Program-made: the position numbers and the translations under genes
Shown here: positions 37,425 through 46,434 of the stretch, one piece after another
Layout of the letters: each line of letters begins with the position of its first letter
Position numbering within the stretch: the stretch's first letter is position 1
From: GCA-2684655 sp045105235
GTDB lineage: Bacteria > Planctomycetota > UBA1135 > UBA2386
NCBI GenBank assembly: GCA_045105235.1
Contig: JBGCDH010000023.1
Span: 54,730 to 118,729, forward strand
Length of the DNA: 64,000 nucleotides
Direction of reading: 5' to 3'
The notes under the pieces: generated by a model
What the model saw: only the letters and a program-made list of their open reading frames with translations
Told to the model about the DNA's origin: nothing
Databases searched by the model: none

Positions 37425-38828
37425 CTAGAACGTCGCCGAGCCCGGGACGCGCGGGTACGGAATCGCGTCGCGGATGTTCTGCAGGCCCATGATGTAGACA
37501 ATCAGGCGCTCGAAGCCGAGCCCGAAGCCGGCGTGCGGCACCGTGCCGTAGCGCCGCAGATCGCGATACCACCAGTAGTGGTCTTGGTCGAGATCCATGG
37601 CGGCCATGCGCGCATCGAGCACGTCGAGGCGTTCTTCGCGCTGGCTGCCGCCGATGATTTCGCCGATGCCCGGCGCCAGCACGTCCATGGCGGCCACCGT
37701 TTTCTGGTCGTCGTTCATGCGCATGTAGAACGCCTTGATCGACGCCGGGTAGTTCATGACCACAACCGGCCGGCCAACGTGCTCTTCGCACAAGAAGCGC
37801 TCGTGCTCGGTCTGCAGGTCCATGCCCCACTCTGGCGCATACTCAAACTTCTTGCCGGACTTCTGCAGCACGTCGATCGCGGCGCCGTAGTCCATGCGCT
37901 CAAACGCAGCCTGCTCGAACTTTTCCAAGCGCTCGATGACGCCCTTCTGGACGCGCTGTTCGCAAAACTCAAGGTCATCGTGGCGGACCTCGAGCACGCG
38001 TCGAAAGACGTGCTTCAAGAACGCTTCGGCCAGATCTGCATCGTCGTCGAGGTTCGCGAACGCGATCTCGGGTTCGACCATCCAGAACTCCGCGAGGTGG
38101 CGGGTGGTGTTGCTGTTCTCGGCGCGGAACGTCGGGCCAAACGTGTAGACCTTGCTGAGCGCGAGGCAGTAGGCCTCGACGTTGAGCTGCCCGGAAACCG
38201 TCAGAAACGACTCGCGCCCGAAGAAGTCCTGCGACCAGTCGACGCCATCGCCGGACTCGGTCTTCGGCAGGTTTTGCACGTCGAGCGTGCTGACGCGGAA
38301 CATGTCCCCGGCCCCCTCGGCATCGCTCGCGGTCACGATCGGCGTGTTGACCCAGACAAAGCCCTGCTGTTCGAAGAACTCGTGGATCGCAAACGCCGCG
38401 GCTTGGCGGATGCGTGCGACGGCACCAAACGTGTTGGTGCGCGGCCGCAGGTGCGCCTGCTCGCGCAAAAACTCGAGGCTGTGCTGCTTGGGCTGGATGG
38501 GATAGGTCTCGGGGTCGTCGACGAGCCCAAGCACCTCCACTTCCTTGGCCTGGATTTCGACCGACTGGCCTTTGCCCTTCGACTCCACCAGCTCGCCGCG
38601 CACGACCAGCGAACTGCCGGCCGTCAGCCGCTGCACGCCGTCGACGTAGTTCGGCAGCTCTTTCTTGGCGACCACCTGGATGGTGCCCTGGCAGCTGCCG
38701 TCGGTGATTTGAACAAACGACAGGCCGGCCTTCGAATCCCGGCGCGTTCGCACCCATCCACGGATTTCGACGGCGGAGCCGGTAGCAACCTTGCCCTGGA
38801 GCAACTCAGTGATGCGAACTGTCTGCAT
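37425..38828 (-). CDS. asnS: Asparaginyl-tRNA synthetase
   Basis: Charges tRNA-Asn. The 467-residue class IIb enzyme (E. coli AsnS is 466) starts at ATG 38828. An N-terminal OB anticodon-binding domain (VEIRGWVRTRRDSKAGLSFVQ) is followed by motif 1 near RIRQAAAFAIHEFFEQQGF, motif 2 FGPTFRAENSNTTRHLAEFWMVEPE, and motif 3 GFGLGFERLIVYIMGLQNIRD. The WMVEPE segment (AspS has TQ(L/I)DxE) and the end PYPRVPGSATF distinguish it from AspS. Standalone gene; the GNAT gene upstream is 69 bp away on the same strand. Confidence 0.96.
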   Translation of the reverse strand: MQTVRITELLQGKVATGSAVEIRGWVRTRRDSKAGLSFVQITDGSCQGTIQVVAKKELPNYVDGVQRLTAGSSLVVRGELVESKGKGQSVEIQAKEVEVLGLVDDPETYPIQPKQHSLEFLREQAHLRPRTNTFGAVARIRQAAAFAIHEFFEQQGFVWVNTPIVTASDAEGAGDMFRVSTLDVQNLPKTESGDGVDWSQDFFGRESFLTVSGQLNVEAYCLALSKVYTFGPTFRAENSNTTRHLAEFWMVEPEIAFANLDDDADLAEAFLKHVFRRVLEVRHDDLEFCEQRVQKGVIERLEKFEQAAFERMDYGAAIDVLQKSGKKFEYAPEWGMDLQTEHERFLCEEHVGRPVVVMNYPASIKAFYMRMNDDQKTVAAMDVLAPGIGEIIGGSQREERLDVLDARMAAMDLDQDHYWWYRDLRRYGTVPHAGFGLGFERLIVYIMGLQNIRDAIPYPRVPGSATF

Positions 38829-38897
38829 GCTGCCGGCGAGGCGAACCGGCCGAAGGGCTCGCGTCAAGCCAAACCGATGACTCCGTGCGCGACCGAA

Positions 38898-39386
38898 TCA
38901 CACGCCGACGTCGAGCGGCGGCTGCCGACGGCCGCCCGCGTGCACCAGCCGGTCGAGCCGAATCCGGCTGCCAGCGACACCGCACGACTCGAAACCCACG
39001 TCGCTGAAAAAGGACAGCGCGGGCTCGTTGCCCATATCGATGTAGGCGCACAGTCGCCGCATGCCGACTTCGCGCGCCCGCTCAAGGGCATGCGAGAAGA
39101 TCTGGCGGCCGAGGCCCGATCGGCGATGCTCCGGCGCGACCACCATCGTGATTTCGGCGACGCCGTCCGGCGCACAGTCGAGGCGGACGAGCCCGATCGA
39201 ATGGCCGCCCGCCAGCGCCACGAGCGCCACAATCCGCTGATCGCGGACCATGCGCTCCGGCCAGCCCCCGCCTGCGCCGGCGGACTTGCCGCGCTTCGGC
39301 GCCGAGAGCCCGGGGCCAACCAGCCACGGTCCGACCGTATCGGCATCGGACAGTTCAAAAGGGCGAAGCTGGAGGGTTTCAGTCAT
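38898..39386 (-). CDS. GNAT family N-acetyltransferase
   Basis: A 162-residue GNAT protein starting at ATG 39386. The acetyl-CoA binding A motif is ITMVVAPEHRRSGLGRQIFSHALERAREVGMRRLCAYI, with the Arg/Gly-X-X-Gly/Ala signature RRSGLG, followed by the family ending NEPALSFFSDVGFESCG. The substrate cannot be inferred. It is the first of two minus-strand genes, with asnS downstream, and is divergent from nusA across 517 bp. Confidence 0.85.
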   Translation of the reverse strand: MTETLQLRPFELSDADTVGPWLVGPGLSAPKRGKSAGAGGGWPERMVRDQRIVALVALAGGHSIGLVRLDCAPDGVAEITMVVAPEHRRSGLGRQIFSHALERAREVGMRRLCAYIDMGNEPALSFFSDVGFESCGVAGSRIRLDRLVHAGGRRQPPLDVGV

Positions 39387-39903
39387 GGGCGAGTGCCACA
39401 GTCTATCTCGGTGCTCGGTGAGGTAACCACGTCGAACGATGCAGGCGCCGCGGCGGCGGCAGCGGATGCGCATCTACGACCGCTTTCGCACCGTCGGTGC
39501 GAGAATCGCCTCGGGTGGGTTCGGAGATCCCAAAAATGCCGTCATCCGGGGATCCCATCGCGAGTTCACCGACCAGTTCGCTTGACCCCGCATCAGGCAT
39601 CCGCTTAGCATCCCTCGCCCTACTCCGGCTCCGGCTGGCGATAGGAACTGACGACACCGGAATCTTCCGGCCCGGCACACCCGGACAGTCGACAGGATTC
39701 ACGTTCCGCTGCTGCTCGTGCAAACGGCCCGCCAACTATCCAGTTCGCAGGCCGTCGGGCGGCAGACCCATCGGAATCCCCCGGCCACTTGGTCTGGGGA
39801 GCGGGGATCCTCTCGACTGTTCGGGTCTGGCGTTTCTCTCAACCGTTTTCTTCCAGCACCGCACCACTCCTCCGACGCCTCGCGCGCTCCCTGCATTTCC
39901 GGA
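39387..39903. other. 517-bp divergent region upstream of nusA
   Basis: No credible gene. It holds a perfect 7-bp hairpin TCGCACC/GGTGCGA with loop gtc at 39486-39502 and a candidate promoter for nusA, leaving an mRNA leader of roughly 285 nt. No rimP gene, tRNA or riboswitch fold is recognised here, although tRNA or rimP commonly precede nusA in other bacteria. Confidence 0.5.
39582..39611 (+). promoter_or_regulatory. Candidate sigma-70 type promoter for the nusA operon
   Basis: TTGACC (39582-39587) and TAGCAT (39606-39611) with an 18-bp spacer, matching 5/6 and 4/6 of the consensus. Chance matches are possible, but such a combination is rare in this GC-rich DNA. Confidence 0.35.
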
Positions 39904-41067
39904 ATGGCCAACCACGCTGAAATCCTCCGCTACATCGACTCCATCGCCCGCGACAAGGGAGTCGACAAGGACGCGCTGATCGCCGGCATCGAGCAGGCGA
40001 TGACCCACGCGTTGGCGAAGAAGTATGGTGTCGACGACGTCGAGATCATGCTCGACCGCGAAACCGGTGAGTTCGTCTGCAACTACGAGGTCTCGATGGA
40101 AGAGCAGGGCCGCATCTTCGCGATGTCGGTCAAACAGGCGATCATCTCGGTCGTGCGCTCCGCCGAACGGGACGTCATCTACGACGAGTATGAGCAAAAG
40201 CTCGGTGAGATCGTCAACGGCACGATCCAACGCTTCGAAGGCGACACCGTCATCGTCAACCTAGCGCGCAACCTCGAAGGCATCCTGCCGCGCTCCGAGA
40301 AGGTCCGCAGCGAAAATTACAACGTCGGCGACCGCATCCGCGCGCTCGTCTACGAAGTCAAGAAGGTCGGCCCCCGGGTCAAGGTGATCCTGAGCCGCAC
40401 CCACCGCGACCTCGTGCGTGCGCTGTTCGAGCTCGAGGTGCCTGAAATCGCCGACGGCACGATCATGATCCGCCGGATCGAGCGCGAGCCGGGTTATCGA
40501 ACCAAGCTGGCCGTGGATTCCGGTGACGACAAGGTCGACTGTGTCGGCGCCTGCGTCGGCGTGCGCGGCAACCGCATCAAGTCGATCATCGACGAGCTCA
40601 ACGGCGAGCGCATCGACATCATTCGCTGGAACAACGATCCGGTCACGCTGATCGCCAACGCCCTCAAGCCTGCGGAAGTTGGCGATATCACGCTCGACCC
40701 TGCCGTGCAGAAGGCCCTGGTGATCGTCGGGGAAGACCAACAGTCCCTCGCCATCGGCCGCAAGGGTCAAAACGTGCGCCTGGCGAGCAAGCTGACCACG
40801 TGGGACATCGACATCATGACCCGCGCCGAGCTTGAGCGATCCGTAGCGGACGAAGACGGCGTCGTCGTCGACGAAGACGGCAATCCGGTCGTCGGTGATA
40901 CGGCAGCAGTCGGTGATCCGGCGGATGGAGCACCGGCGGATGGCCCGAACGAGAATAGCGGCGAGGCTTCTGCGGACGCGTCCGCGAGCCCTCCCGCTGG
41001 GCCCGAGAGCGGCCCTGCGGCGGCGACGGACCCGCCCGAAAACGACCAACCCCACTCAGCCGGGTAG
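39904..41067 (+). CDS. nusA: Transcription termination/antitermination factor NusA
   Basis: A 387-residue NusA starting at ATG 39904 (MANHAEILRYIDSIARDKGV). It has the N-terminal RNA polymerase-binding domain, the S1 domain near 130-200 (GEIVNGTIQRFEGDTVIVNL), and KH1/KH2 domains with CVGVRGNRIKSIIDELNGERIDI and AIGRKGQNVRLASKLT. An acidic, Ala/Pro-rich tail replaces the C-terminal repeats of E. coli NusA, as in most bacteria. It heads the operon nusA-infB-ylxP-rbfA. The usual preceding rimP is absent. Confidence 0.96.
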   Translation: MANHAEILRYIDSIARDKGVDKDALIAGIEQAMTHALAKKYGVDDVEIMLDRETGEFVCNYEVSMEEQGRIFAMSVKQAIISVVRSAERDVIYDEYEQKLGEIVNGTIQRFEGDTVIVNLARNLEGILPRSEKVRSENYNVGDRIRALVYEVKKVGPRVKVILSRTHRDLVRALFELEVPEIADGTIMIRRIEREPGYRTKLAVDSGDDKVDCVGACVGVRGNRIKSIIDELNGERIDIIRWNNDPVTLIANALKPAEVGDITLDPAVQKALVIVGEDQQSLAIGRKGQNVRLASKLTTWDIDIMTRAELERSVADEDGVVVDEDGNPVVGDTAAVGDPADGAPADGPNENSGEASADASASPPAGPESGPAAATDPPENDQPHSAG

Positions 41068-41212
41068 ACGAAAGACCGGTTGCACAGTTTGATGCTGTCC
41101 AACCTTGCGTAGCGAAAGCCAACGCAACGACACCACCCCACCCGATACGCAGAGCAACGACACGTCACAGCGAGCGCCTTTCCGGCGATCGAACTGAGGA
41201 GCAGAACGCAAT

Positions 41213-44200
41213 TTGAAAAAGGTAAGAGTCTTCGAACTGGCAAAGGAATTCGGGATGAAGGGGCCCGAACTGGCGAAGCTCCTGCGTGAGATCGGCTTCG
41301 AGAAGGTCAAGACCCACATGACCGCACTCGATGAAGCCGATCTGATGATGGTCGAGGGTGCACTTTCGGCCCAAGGTCTGCAGCGCAAGGCTGCCGGAGC
41401 CGGAGACGCGGGCGGTGCGCCCAAGAAGCGCTCCCTCACGGCCGCAGCCGAAGCCAGCGAAGACGGCGTTCCCGGCAAGAAGACGCTCAAGAAGAAGTCG
41501 CTGCCCGAGCCAGCTGCCAAGCGCAAGCTGACCAAGGTCAGTGACGAGCCCGAAAGCCCTGCAGCTCCCGCCAAGGTGGCTGCTGAGCAGCCCGCAAAAG
41601 CCGCGAAGCTTCCTCCGGAACCGGCGGCGGCCAAGCCCGCTCAAGGCGCTGCCGGATCGAAGCCAGCTCCGAAGCTAGCTGAGCCGAAGCCAGCTGCCGT
41701 GAAGCCAGCTGCCGTAAAACCAGCAGCCGAGAAACCAGCTGAACCGAAGCCAGCTGCCGCAAAGCCAGCTGCTCCGGAACCGGCAACCCCTAGGCCGGCA
41801 GCTCCGCCGCCAGCAGCCAAGCCGCCAGCAGCCAAGCCCGCGGCGGCTCCTGCGGCCACAACCCCCGCGGCCGCAACCCCGGCGAAGCCTGCTGTCGCGG
41901 CATCGGCAACGGACGGGGCCGCGACACAGCCCGAGCCTGTCGCGCAGCCGAAACCGGCGGCAGCAAAGCAGCCCGCGGCGGCGCAAGCGCAGCCAGAGCC
42001 CAAGACCGAAACTCCGGCCCCGGCGCCCTCACCATCCGCGGACAAGCCAGCGGCAGGCTCGCCGGCAGGCTCGCCGGCAGGCGCAGGGACCGCCCCTCCC
42101 GCAGCGGCCGGCAAGCCGGCTGCCAAGACTCCTGCGGCTGCCGCTGCCGGCGGCAAGCCAGCAGCCGGTGCGCCCGTCGTCAAGCCAGCCGCAGCCGGAC
42201 CGGCGCCCACGGGCCCAGGTGGCGTGCGCAAGCTGCTCGTGCCGCAAAAGAAGGCGACCGTGGTCGGCCGCATCGAACTGCCGCAGGAAACGATTCGCGA
42301 CGCGACCCGTCGTTCTGCGCCAGCAGCTCCTCGCGATCTCCGCCGCGCCGCACTGCAGAAGATGCAGCAGCGCGGCAGCATGCGCCAGATGCCTGGCCAG
42401 CACCGTCGTGGCCCTGGTGGCCGAGGCGGCGGCCGTGGCGGACCTGGTGGCAAGGGCAAGCAGCGTACGGCGCCGCCGGTCGATCCATCGAAACTCGTCG
42501 AGGTTCAGGAACCCGTTTCGCTCAAGGCGCTGTCTTCCGCGCTCGGCGTTCCGGTTCCGATGATCCTGATGACGTTGATGTCCAAGCTCAAGATCATGGG
42601 CAAGAACATCAACTCGTTGCTCAGCAACGACGAAGTGGAGCTGATCGGCCTTGAGCTGAACCGCAACGTCAAGGTTGTCGAGCACAAGGAGGCGATGGAC
42701 GAGCTGATCGAAGAGCTCGTCGAAGAGAGCGAAGGCCAAGAGGCCATGCTCCGCGCCCCTGTCGTGACCTTCATGGGCCACGTCGACCACGGCAAAACCT
42801 CGCTGATGGACGCCCTGCGTTCGAGCGAAGTGACCAAGCACGAAGCCGGCGGCATCACCCAGCACATCGGCGCCTACAAGGTGCAAAACAGCGAAGGCCA
42901 ACCGGTCGTCGTGCTCGACACCCCCGGCCACGCAGCCTTTACGGCCATGCGGGCGCGAGGTGCGGAAATCACCGACGTGGTGGTGCTGGTTGTCGCGGCC
43001 GACGACGGCGTCATGCCGCAAACCGAAGAGGCGATCAGCCACGCCAAGGCGGCCAAGTGCCCCATTGTCGTGGCCATCACCAAGTGCGACTTGCCCGGCG
43101 CCAACGCCATGCAGGTCAAGCAGCAGCTGATGATCAAGGGCCTCCAGTCCGAAGACTTCGGCGGCGAAATCGGTGCGGTCGAGTGTTCGTCGAAGACCGG
43201 CCAGGGTCTCGACGCGCTGGTCGAGCGCATCCACCTGGAGGCCGAGCTGCTCGACCTCAACGCGCGCCCCGATGCTGCGGCACGCGGGGTCGTGGTCGAG
43301 TCGCGCCAGTCGGCGGCCCAGGGCGTCGTGGTGACGCTGCTGGTCACCGACGGCACCCTGCGGGTCAAGGATCAGATTGTCTGTGGCGAGAGCTTCGCGC
43401 GCGTGCGGGCGATGATCGACGACCACGGCGATCCTTTGGTGGAAGCCGGCCCGTCGACACCGGTGACGCTGTTCGGTCTCGACCGACTGCCCAGCCCGGG
43501 CGACAAGCTGTTCGTCGTCGAAAACGCCAAGAAGGCCAAGGAAGTTGTCGAAGAGCGGCAGCGACGCGAGCGCGAGATGGCTCGTGCCGAGCGCTCGGCT
43601 GTGACGCTGGAAACCCTGTCGGCGAAGCTCGCCGAGAAGGACATTCGGGAGATCAAGATCATCCTCAAGGCAGACGCCATGGGCTCGCTCGAGCCGGTGC
43701 GGAAGTCGCTGGACGATCTCGCAACCGAAGAAGTCCGCGTCAACCTGGTGCACTCCGGTCTCGGCGGCATCAACAAGGCGGACGTCGACCTGGCGGCGAC
43801 CTCGGAGGCCGTCATTGTCGGCTTCAACACGGTTGCCGATTCCAACGTGCGCCAGCTCGCCACCGAGCAGGAAGTAGAGATCCGCTACTACGAGATCATC
43901 TACAAGCTGATCGACGACGTGAAGGATGCGCTGGAAGGCCTGCTCGCGCCGGAAGAGGTCGAGTCGGTCATCGGCCACGCCGAGGTCAAGGCGATCTTCA
44001 AGTCTTCGAAGATCGGCACGATCGCCGGTTGTCGTGTCCTCGACGGCGTCGCCAAGCGCGGCTGCATCACGCGTCTGTCGCGCGATGGACGAGTGGTCTG
44101 GAGCGGCAAGCTCTCGACCCTTCGTCGAATCGACGACGACGTCAAGGAAGTCAAGCAGGGCTTCGAGTGCGGCATGACGCTCGATGGCTTCAACGAGATC

Positions 44201-44263
44201 AAGGAAGGCGATCAGCTCGAGTTCGTGCAGATCGACCTGATCAAGCGCACGCTGGGCGGCTAG
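41213..44263 (+). CDS. infB: Translation initiation factor IF-2
   Basis: A 1016-residue IF-2 beginning with TTG 41213 (KKVRVFELAKEFGMKGPELAKLL, the IF2N subdomain), with GGAG 12 nt upstream. Residues about 100-350 are Ala/Pro/Lys low complexity. A second IF2N-like helix set (SLKALSSALGVPVPMILMTLM) leads to the GTPase: G1 GHVDHGKTS, G2 region GGITQHIGAY, G3 DTPGHAAF, and a G4 motif TKCD instead of the usual NKxD. Domains III-IV end with CRVLDGVAKRG and EGDQLEFVQI. It delivers fMet-tRNA to the 30S subunit. The G4 substitution is unusual for IF-2 and is discussed in the findings. Confidence 0.96.
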   Translation: MKKVRVFELAKEFGMKGPELAKLLREIGFEKVKTHMTALDEADLMMVEGALSAQGLQRKAAGAGDAGGAPKKRSLTAAAEASEDGVPGKKTLKKKSLPEPAAKRKLTKVSDEPESPAAPAKVAAEQPAKAAKLPPEPAAAKPAQGAAGSKPAPKLAEPKPAAVKPAAVKPAAEKPAEPKPAAAKPAAPEPATPRPAAPPPAAKPPAAKPAAAPAATTPAAATPAKPAVAASATDGAATQPEPVAQPKPAAAKQPAAAQAQPEPKTETPAPAPSPSADKPAAGSPAGSPAGAGTAPPAAAGKPAAKTPAAAAAGGKPAAGAPVVKPAAAGPAPTGPGGVRKLLVPQKKATVVGRIELPQETIRDATRRSAPAAPRDLRRAALQKMQQRGSMRQMPGQHRRGPGGRGGGRGGPGGKGKQRTAPPVDPSKLVEVQEPVSLKALSSALGVPVPMILMTLMSKLKIMGKNINSLLSNDEVELIGLELNRNVKVVEHKEAMDELIEELVEESEGQEAMLRAPVVTFMGHVDHGKTSLMDALRSSEVTKHEAGGITQHIGAYKVQNSEGQPVVVLDTPGHAAFTAMRARGAEITDVVVLVVAADDGVMPQTEEAISHAKAAKCPIVVAITKCDLPGANAMQVKQQLMIKGLQSEDFGGEIGAVECSSKTGQGLDALVERIHLEAELLDLNARPDAAARGVVVESRQSAAQGVVVTLLVTDGTLRVKDQIVCGESFARVRAMIDDHGDPLVEAGPSTPVTLFGLDRLPSPGDKLFVVENAKKAKEVVEERQRREREMARAERSAVTLETLSAKLAEKDIREIKIILKADAMGSLEPVRKSLDDLATEEVRVNLVHSGLGGINKADVDLAATSEAVIVGFNTVADSNVRQLATEQEVEIRYYEIIYKLIDDVKDALEGLLAPEEVESVIGHAEVKAIFKSSKIGTIAGCRVLDGVAKRGCITRLSRDGRVVWSGKLSTLRRIDDDVKEVKQGFECGMTLDGFNEIKEGDQLEFVQIDLIKRTLGG

Positions 44264-44297
44264 TGCCGACCCGGCGCCGCCGTCGAAACGCCTCGCG

Positions 44298-44591
44298 ATG
44301 CTCTACCTCGGAGTGCTGCAGTTCACGCTGGAGATTCCCTACGCGGAATCTCTCAAGGACAAGCGTTCGGCGATCAAGGCGTTGCGCGACAAGCTGCGAC
44401 GGTCGTTCAACGTGTCGATCAGCGAGTTCGAAGACCTCGACGACATGACCGTCGCGACCCTCGGAGCGGTTGTTGCGGGCAGCGATCAAAAGCACGTCAA
44501 CAGCACGCTCGACCACTTACTCAACGAGCTGCGCGATTGGCGCGACGGCAATCTCGTCGACGAACAGATCGAGATCTTCACGCCCTACTAG
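44298..44591 (+). CDS. ylxP: YlxP/DUF503 family protein
   Basis: A 97-residue protein beginning MLYLGVLQFTLEIPYAESLKDKRSAIKALRDKLRRSFNV shortened here to its hallmark SLKDKRSAIKALRDKLR, then VSISEFEDLDDMTVATLGA. This family is encoded between infB and rbfA in many bacteria and is linked to ribosome maturation; its biochemical role is not established. It starts 34 bp after infB. The stop TAG (44589-44591) lies in the left CTAG end of dispersed element copy 3. Confidence 0.9.
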   Translation: MLYLGVLQFTLEIPYAESLKDKRSAIKALRDKLRRSFNVSISEFEDLDDMTVATLGAVVAGSDQKHVNSTLDHLLNELRDWRDGNLVDEQIEIFTPY

Positions 44592-44699
44592 TGTCGTGCA
44601 TCTGATATCGGGGGCATTCTGCCGGCACGAAGACGCCCGTCACGGCGTTGCCGCTCCTCGGCAGGATGGCTTCTCGGCAGGATGTATGCACTACACTCG
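44588..44699 (+). repeat. Dispersed CTAG-ended element, copy 3 (internally deleted, mid-operon)
   Basis: 112 bp. It keeps the left end CTAGTGTCGTGCATCTGATA and the first hairpin block, then passes directly from ctcggcaggatg to a right end TATGCACTACACTCG, so the second hairpin block is lost and the final CTAG is changed to CTCG. It separates ylxP from rbfA within an otherwise tight operon. The left end is of the TGTCG type and the right end of the TGTAG type, so the arms no longer match perfectly. Confidence 0.88.
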
Positions 44700-44786
44700 T
44701 GCCCACAACAGCGCTCGCTGCCAACTCACGCGCAAGCCGGCCTCCGTCGGATTCACACCACTAGATCTGCACGCTCCAAGACCCCG

Positions 44787-45290
44787 ATGAACGAACGACG
44801 CCTCGCGCGACTTGCGCAACAGATCAAGCAGCGGCTTGCAGTGATCCTGCAGCGAGAGCTGGCCGACCCCAAGCTCGGCCTGGTGACGATCACTCGTATC
44901 GAACTCGACACCGAGTTTACCCACTGCAAGGCCTACTGGTCGGTGATCGCCCCGACGGGCGAAGAGGCGCGAGCACGCCGCGACAGCAGCGAAGCGCTCG
45001 CCCGCGCCCGCGGCTTCTGTCAGCGTGAGATGGGACGTGTGCTCCACACGCGCAGCATCCCGCAGCTGCAGTTCTACTTCGACGAGGGCATCTCGCGCTC
45101 GATCGAGATGAACAAGCTGCTCAAGGAGCTCAACCCAAAGGGGCCGGACGACCATGCCGACGGCACCGATCCGGCTGCCGACGCACCGCTCGGAGGCGAT
45201 CCCGACGGGACGCCAAAGAAGGGCCCGTCTCAGCCAGCCCCCGCGCCGCCCCCGCCGGACAGCGACGACGAGTCGAACCCCTGGCTCTAG
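44787..45290 (+). CDS. rbfA: Ribosome-binding factor A
   Basis: RbfA binds the 30S subunit and helps 16S rRNA 5'-end maturation. The 167-residue protein starts at ATG 44787 (MNERRLARLAQQIKQRLAVILQ). It has the KH-like fold with LVTITRIELDTEFTHCKAYWSV and IPQLQFYFDEGISRSIEMNKLL, and a Pro/Asp-rich tail of about 50 residues. The 195 bp between ylxP and this start include element copy 3, so its expression relative to ylxP may be altered by the insertion. Confidence 0.92.
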   Translation: MNERRLARLAQQIKQRLAVILQRELADPKLGLVTITRIELDTEFTHCKAYWSVIAPTGEEARARRDSSEALARARGFCQREMGRVLHTRSIPQLQFYFDEGISRSIEMNKLLKELNPKGPDDHADGTDPAADAPLGGDPDGTPKKGPSQPAPAPPPPDSDDESNPWL

Positions 45291-45354
45291 GCCGCGGCCG
45301 GCGCGCCGCATCGACCGCCAACAGCAATCGGAGGCGACTGGCTACTGTGTCGGC

Positions 45355-46434
45355 ATGCGCATTTTGTTCGAGCGGGCGAGGCGCCTGGCACCGGAGGCCA
45401 AAGCACCCGAAGCCATAGCGGCCATTTTCGCGGCGGCCGTTCTTGCCGCTGCGGCCCTGCCTGCTGCGGCCCTGCCTGCTGGGGCGCACAGCAACCCGCT
45501 CGCGCCGCAACAGCCGCGATTCGAAGACGATCCGCCGCCTTTCGCCGTGCTCGCGGCGGCTCCGACCGCGCCAACCGAACGCCAGCTCAAGCTCCGCCAT
45601 CGGTTTGTGCGCGACCTAGACCGAATCATCGTCAACGGCAGCGCGGAGCCGCACGCGTTCGCCGGCAAGGTGCGCGTTCAGTCGGGCGGTATCGACACGA
45701 TGGAATGCGCATTCGGTGGCGGCCTGACAGCGCACCAAGGCGTAGCCGGCAGCTGGTTCGAAGTCCCCTGTTTCCGCAGCCACACGGTCGGCACACGCAC
45801 CATTTTCTCCTTCAAGAACCAGGCATGGGAAGCCGAGCACGGCGACGAGCCCGAAGTGCCCCTGTCGCCAACCTACCTGCTGCCGCATCTGCGTCATGCG
45901 GCGGTCGGCACGCCACAGCCCGATTCGTTTGACGGTCGCCCCGCCATGCGGGTGCACTGCCAGTTCACGGGCCGTGCCAGCAAGAACGTCTTGTATGCCG
46001 CCGCCGTCCCGATGGCGCAGTATGACCGCATGGTCGAGTCGCAGGCGATCCAGGCCAGCCGCAGCCCGGCCTCCTACGTCGTGGATCTGAGCCTGCTCTA
46101 CGACCCGGCGACGCAGCGCTGGCTGACAGCCACCCTGCGCCTGGCCTGGCTCGACGGCACGCCCATCGAGCCGAGCGATCCGCCGCGGCCGACTCCCCGG
46201 GGCCTGCCGAAGCTATCCGAGGGCGTCAACATGGAGGCCATCTGGTCGATTCGTCGCATGCCTCCGAAAGGCACCTCTCAGAGCCGTTCTCCCAGGCACG
46301 ACTCCCTCGACTTTGAGTCCGCCGATTCGGGCATGGAACCCGAGCTCGACGCATCCGCGCGCCGGTTGCTCAGGATCGAGCAGCCGGCGAAGCAGGCCCC
46401 TTCGGCAAAGAAGAAACCGTCGGCCGCTCACTAG
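45355..46434 (+). CDS. Exported protein of unknown function
   Basis: A 359-residue protein starting at ATG 45355, with a signal peptide ending ALPAGAHS. The mature protein has a DUF1571-like outer-membrane-associated look (FVRDLDRIIVNGSAE, AGKVRVQSGGIDTMECAFGGG, SYVVDLSLLYDPATQRWLTATLRLAWLDG). Its repeated beta strands and the wide WLTATLRLAW segment recall lipoprotein-sorting-like planctomycete proteins. I give no function. Its stop TAG (46432-46434) is part of the left CTAG of element copy 4, and selD converges from the other side. Confidence 0.65.
   Translation: MRILFERARRLAPEAKAPEAIAAIFAAAVLAAAALPAAALPAGAHSNPLAPQQPRFEDDPPPFAVLAAAPTAPTERQLKLRHRFVRDLDRIIVNGSAEPHAFAGKVRVQSGGIDTMECAFGGGLTAHQGVAGSWFEVPCFRSHTVGTRTIFSFKNQAWEAEHGDEPEVPLSPTYLLPHLRHAAVGTPQPDSFDGRPAMRVHCQFTGRASKNVLYAAAVPMAQYDRMVESQAIQASRSPASYVVDLSLLYDPATQRWLTATLRLAWLDGTPIEPSDPPRPTPRGLPKLSEGVNMEAIWSIRRMPPKGTSQSRSPRHDSLDFESADSGMEPELDASARRLLRIEQPAKQAPSAKKKPSAAH

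Noticed and set aside
35447..37501. 684-codon minus-strand open frame opposite the propeller/heme gene
   Set aside because: Arg/Val/Asp-biased shadow translation; the plus-strand frame has a signal peptide and two CXXCH motifs.
42029..43978. 649-codon minus-strand frame opposite infB
   Set aside because: Shadow of infB; no recognisable motif.
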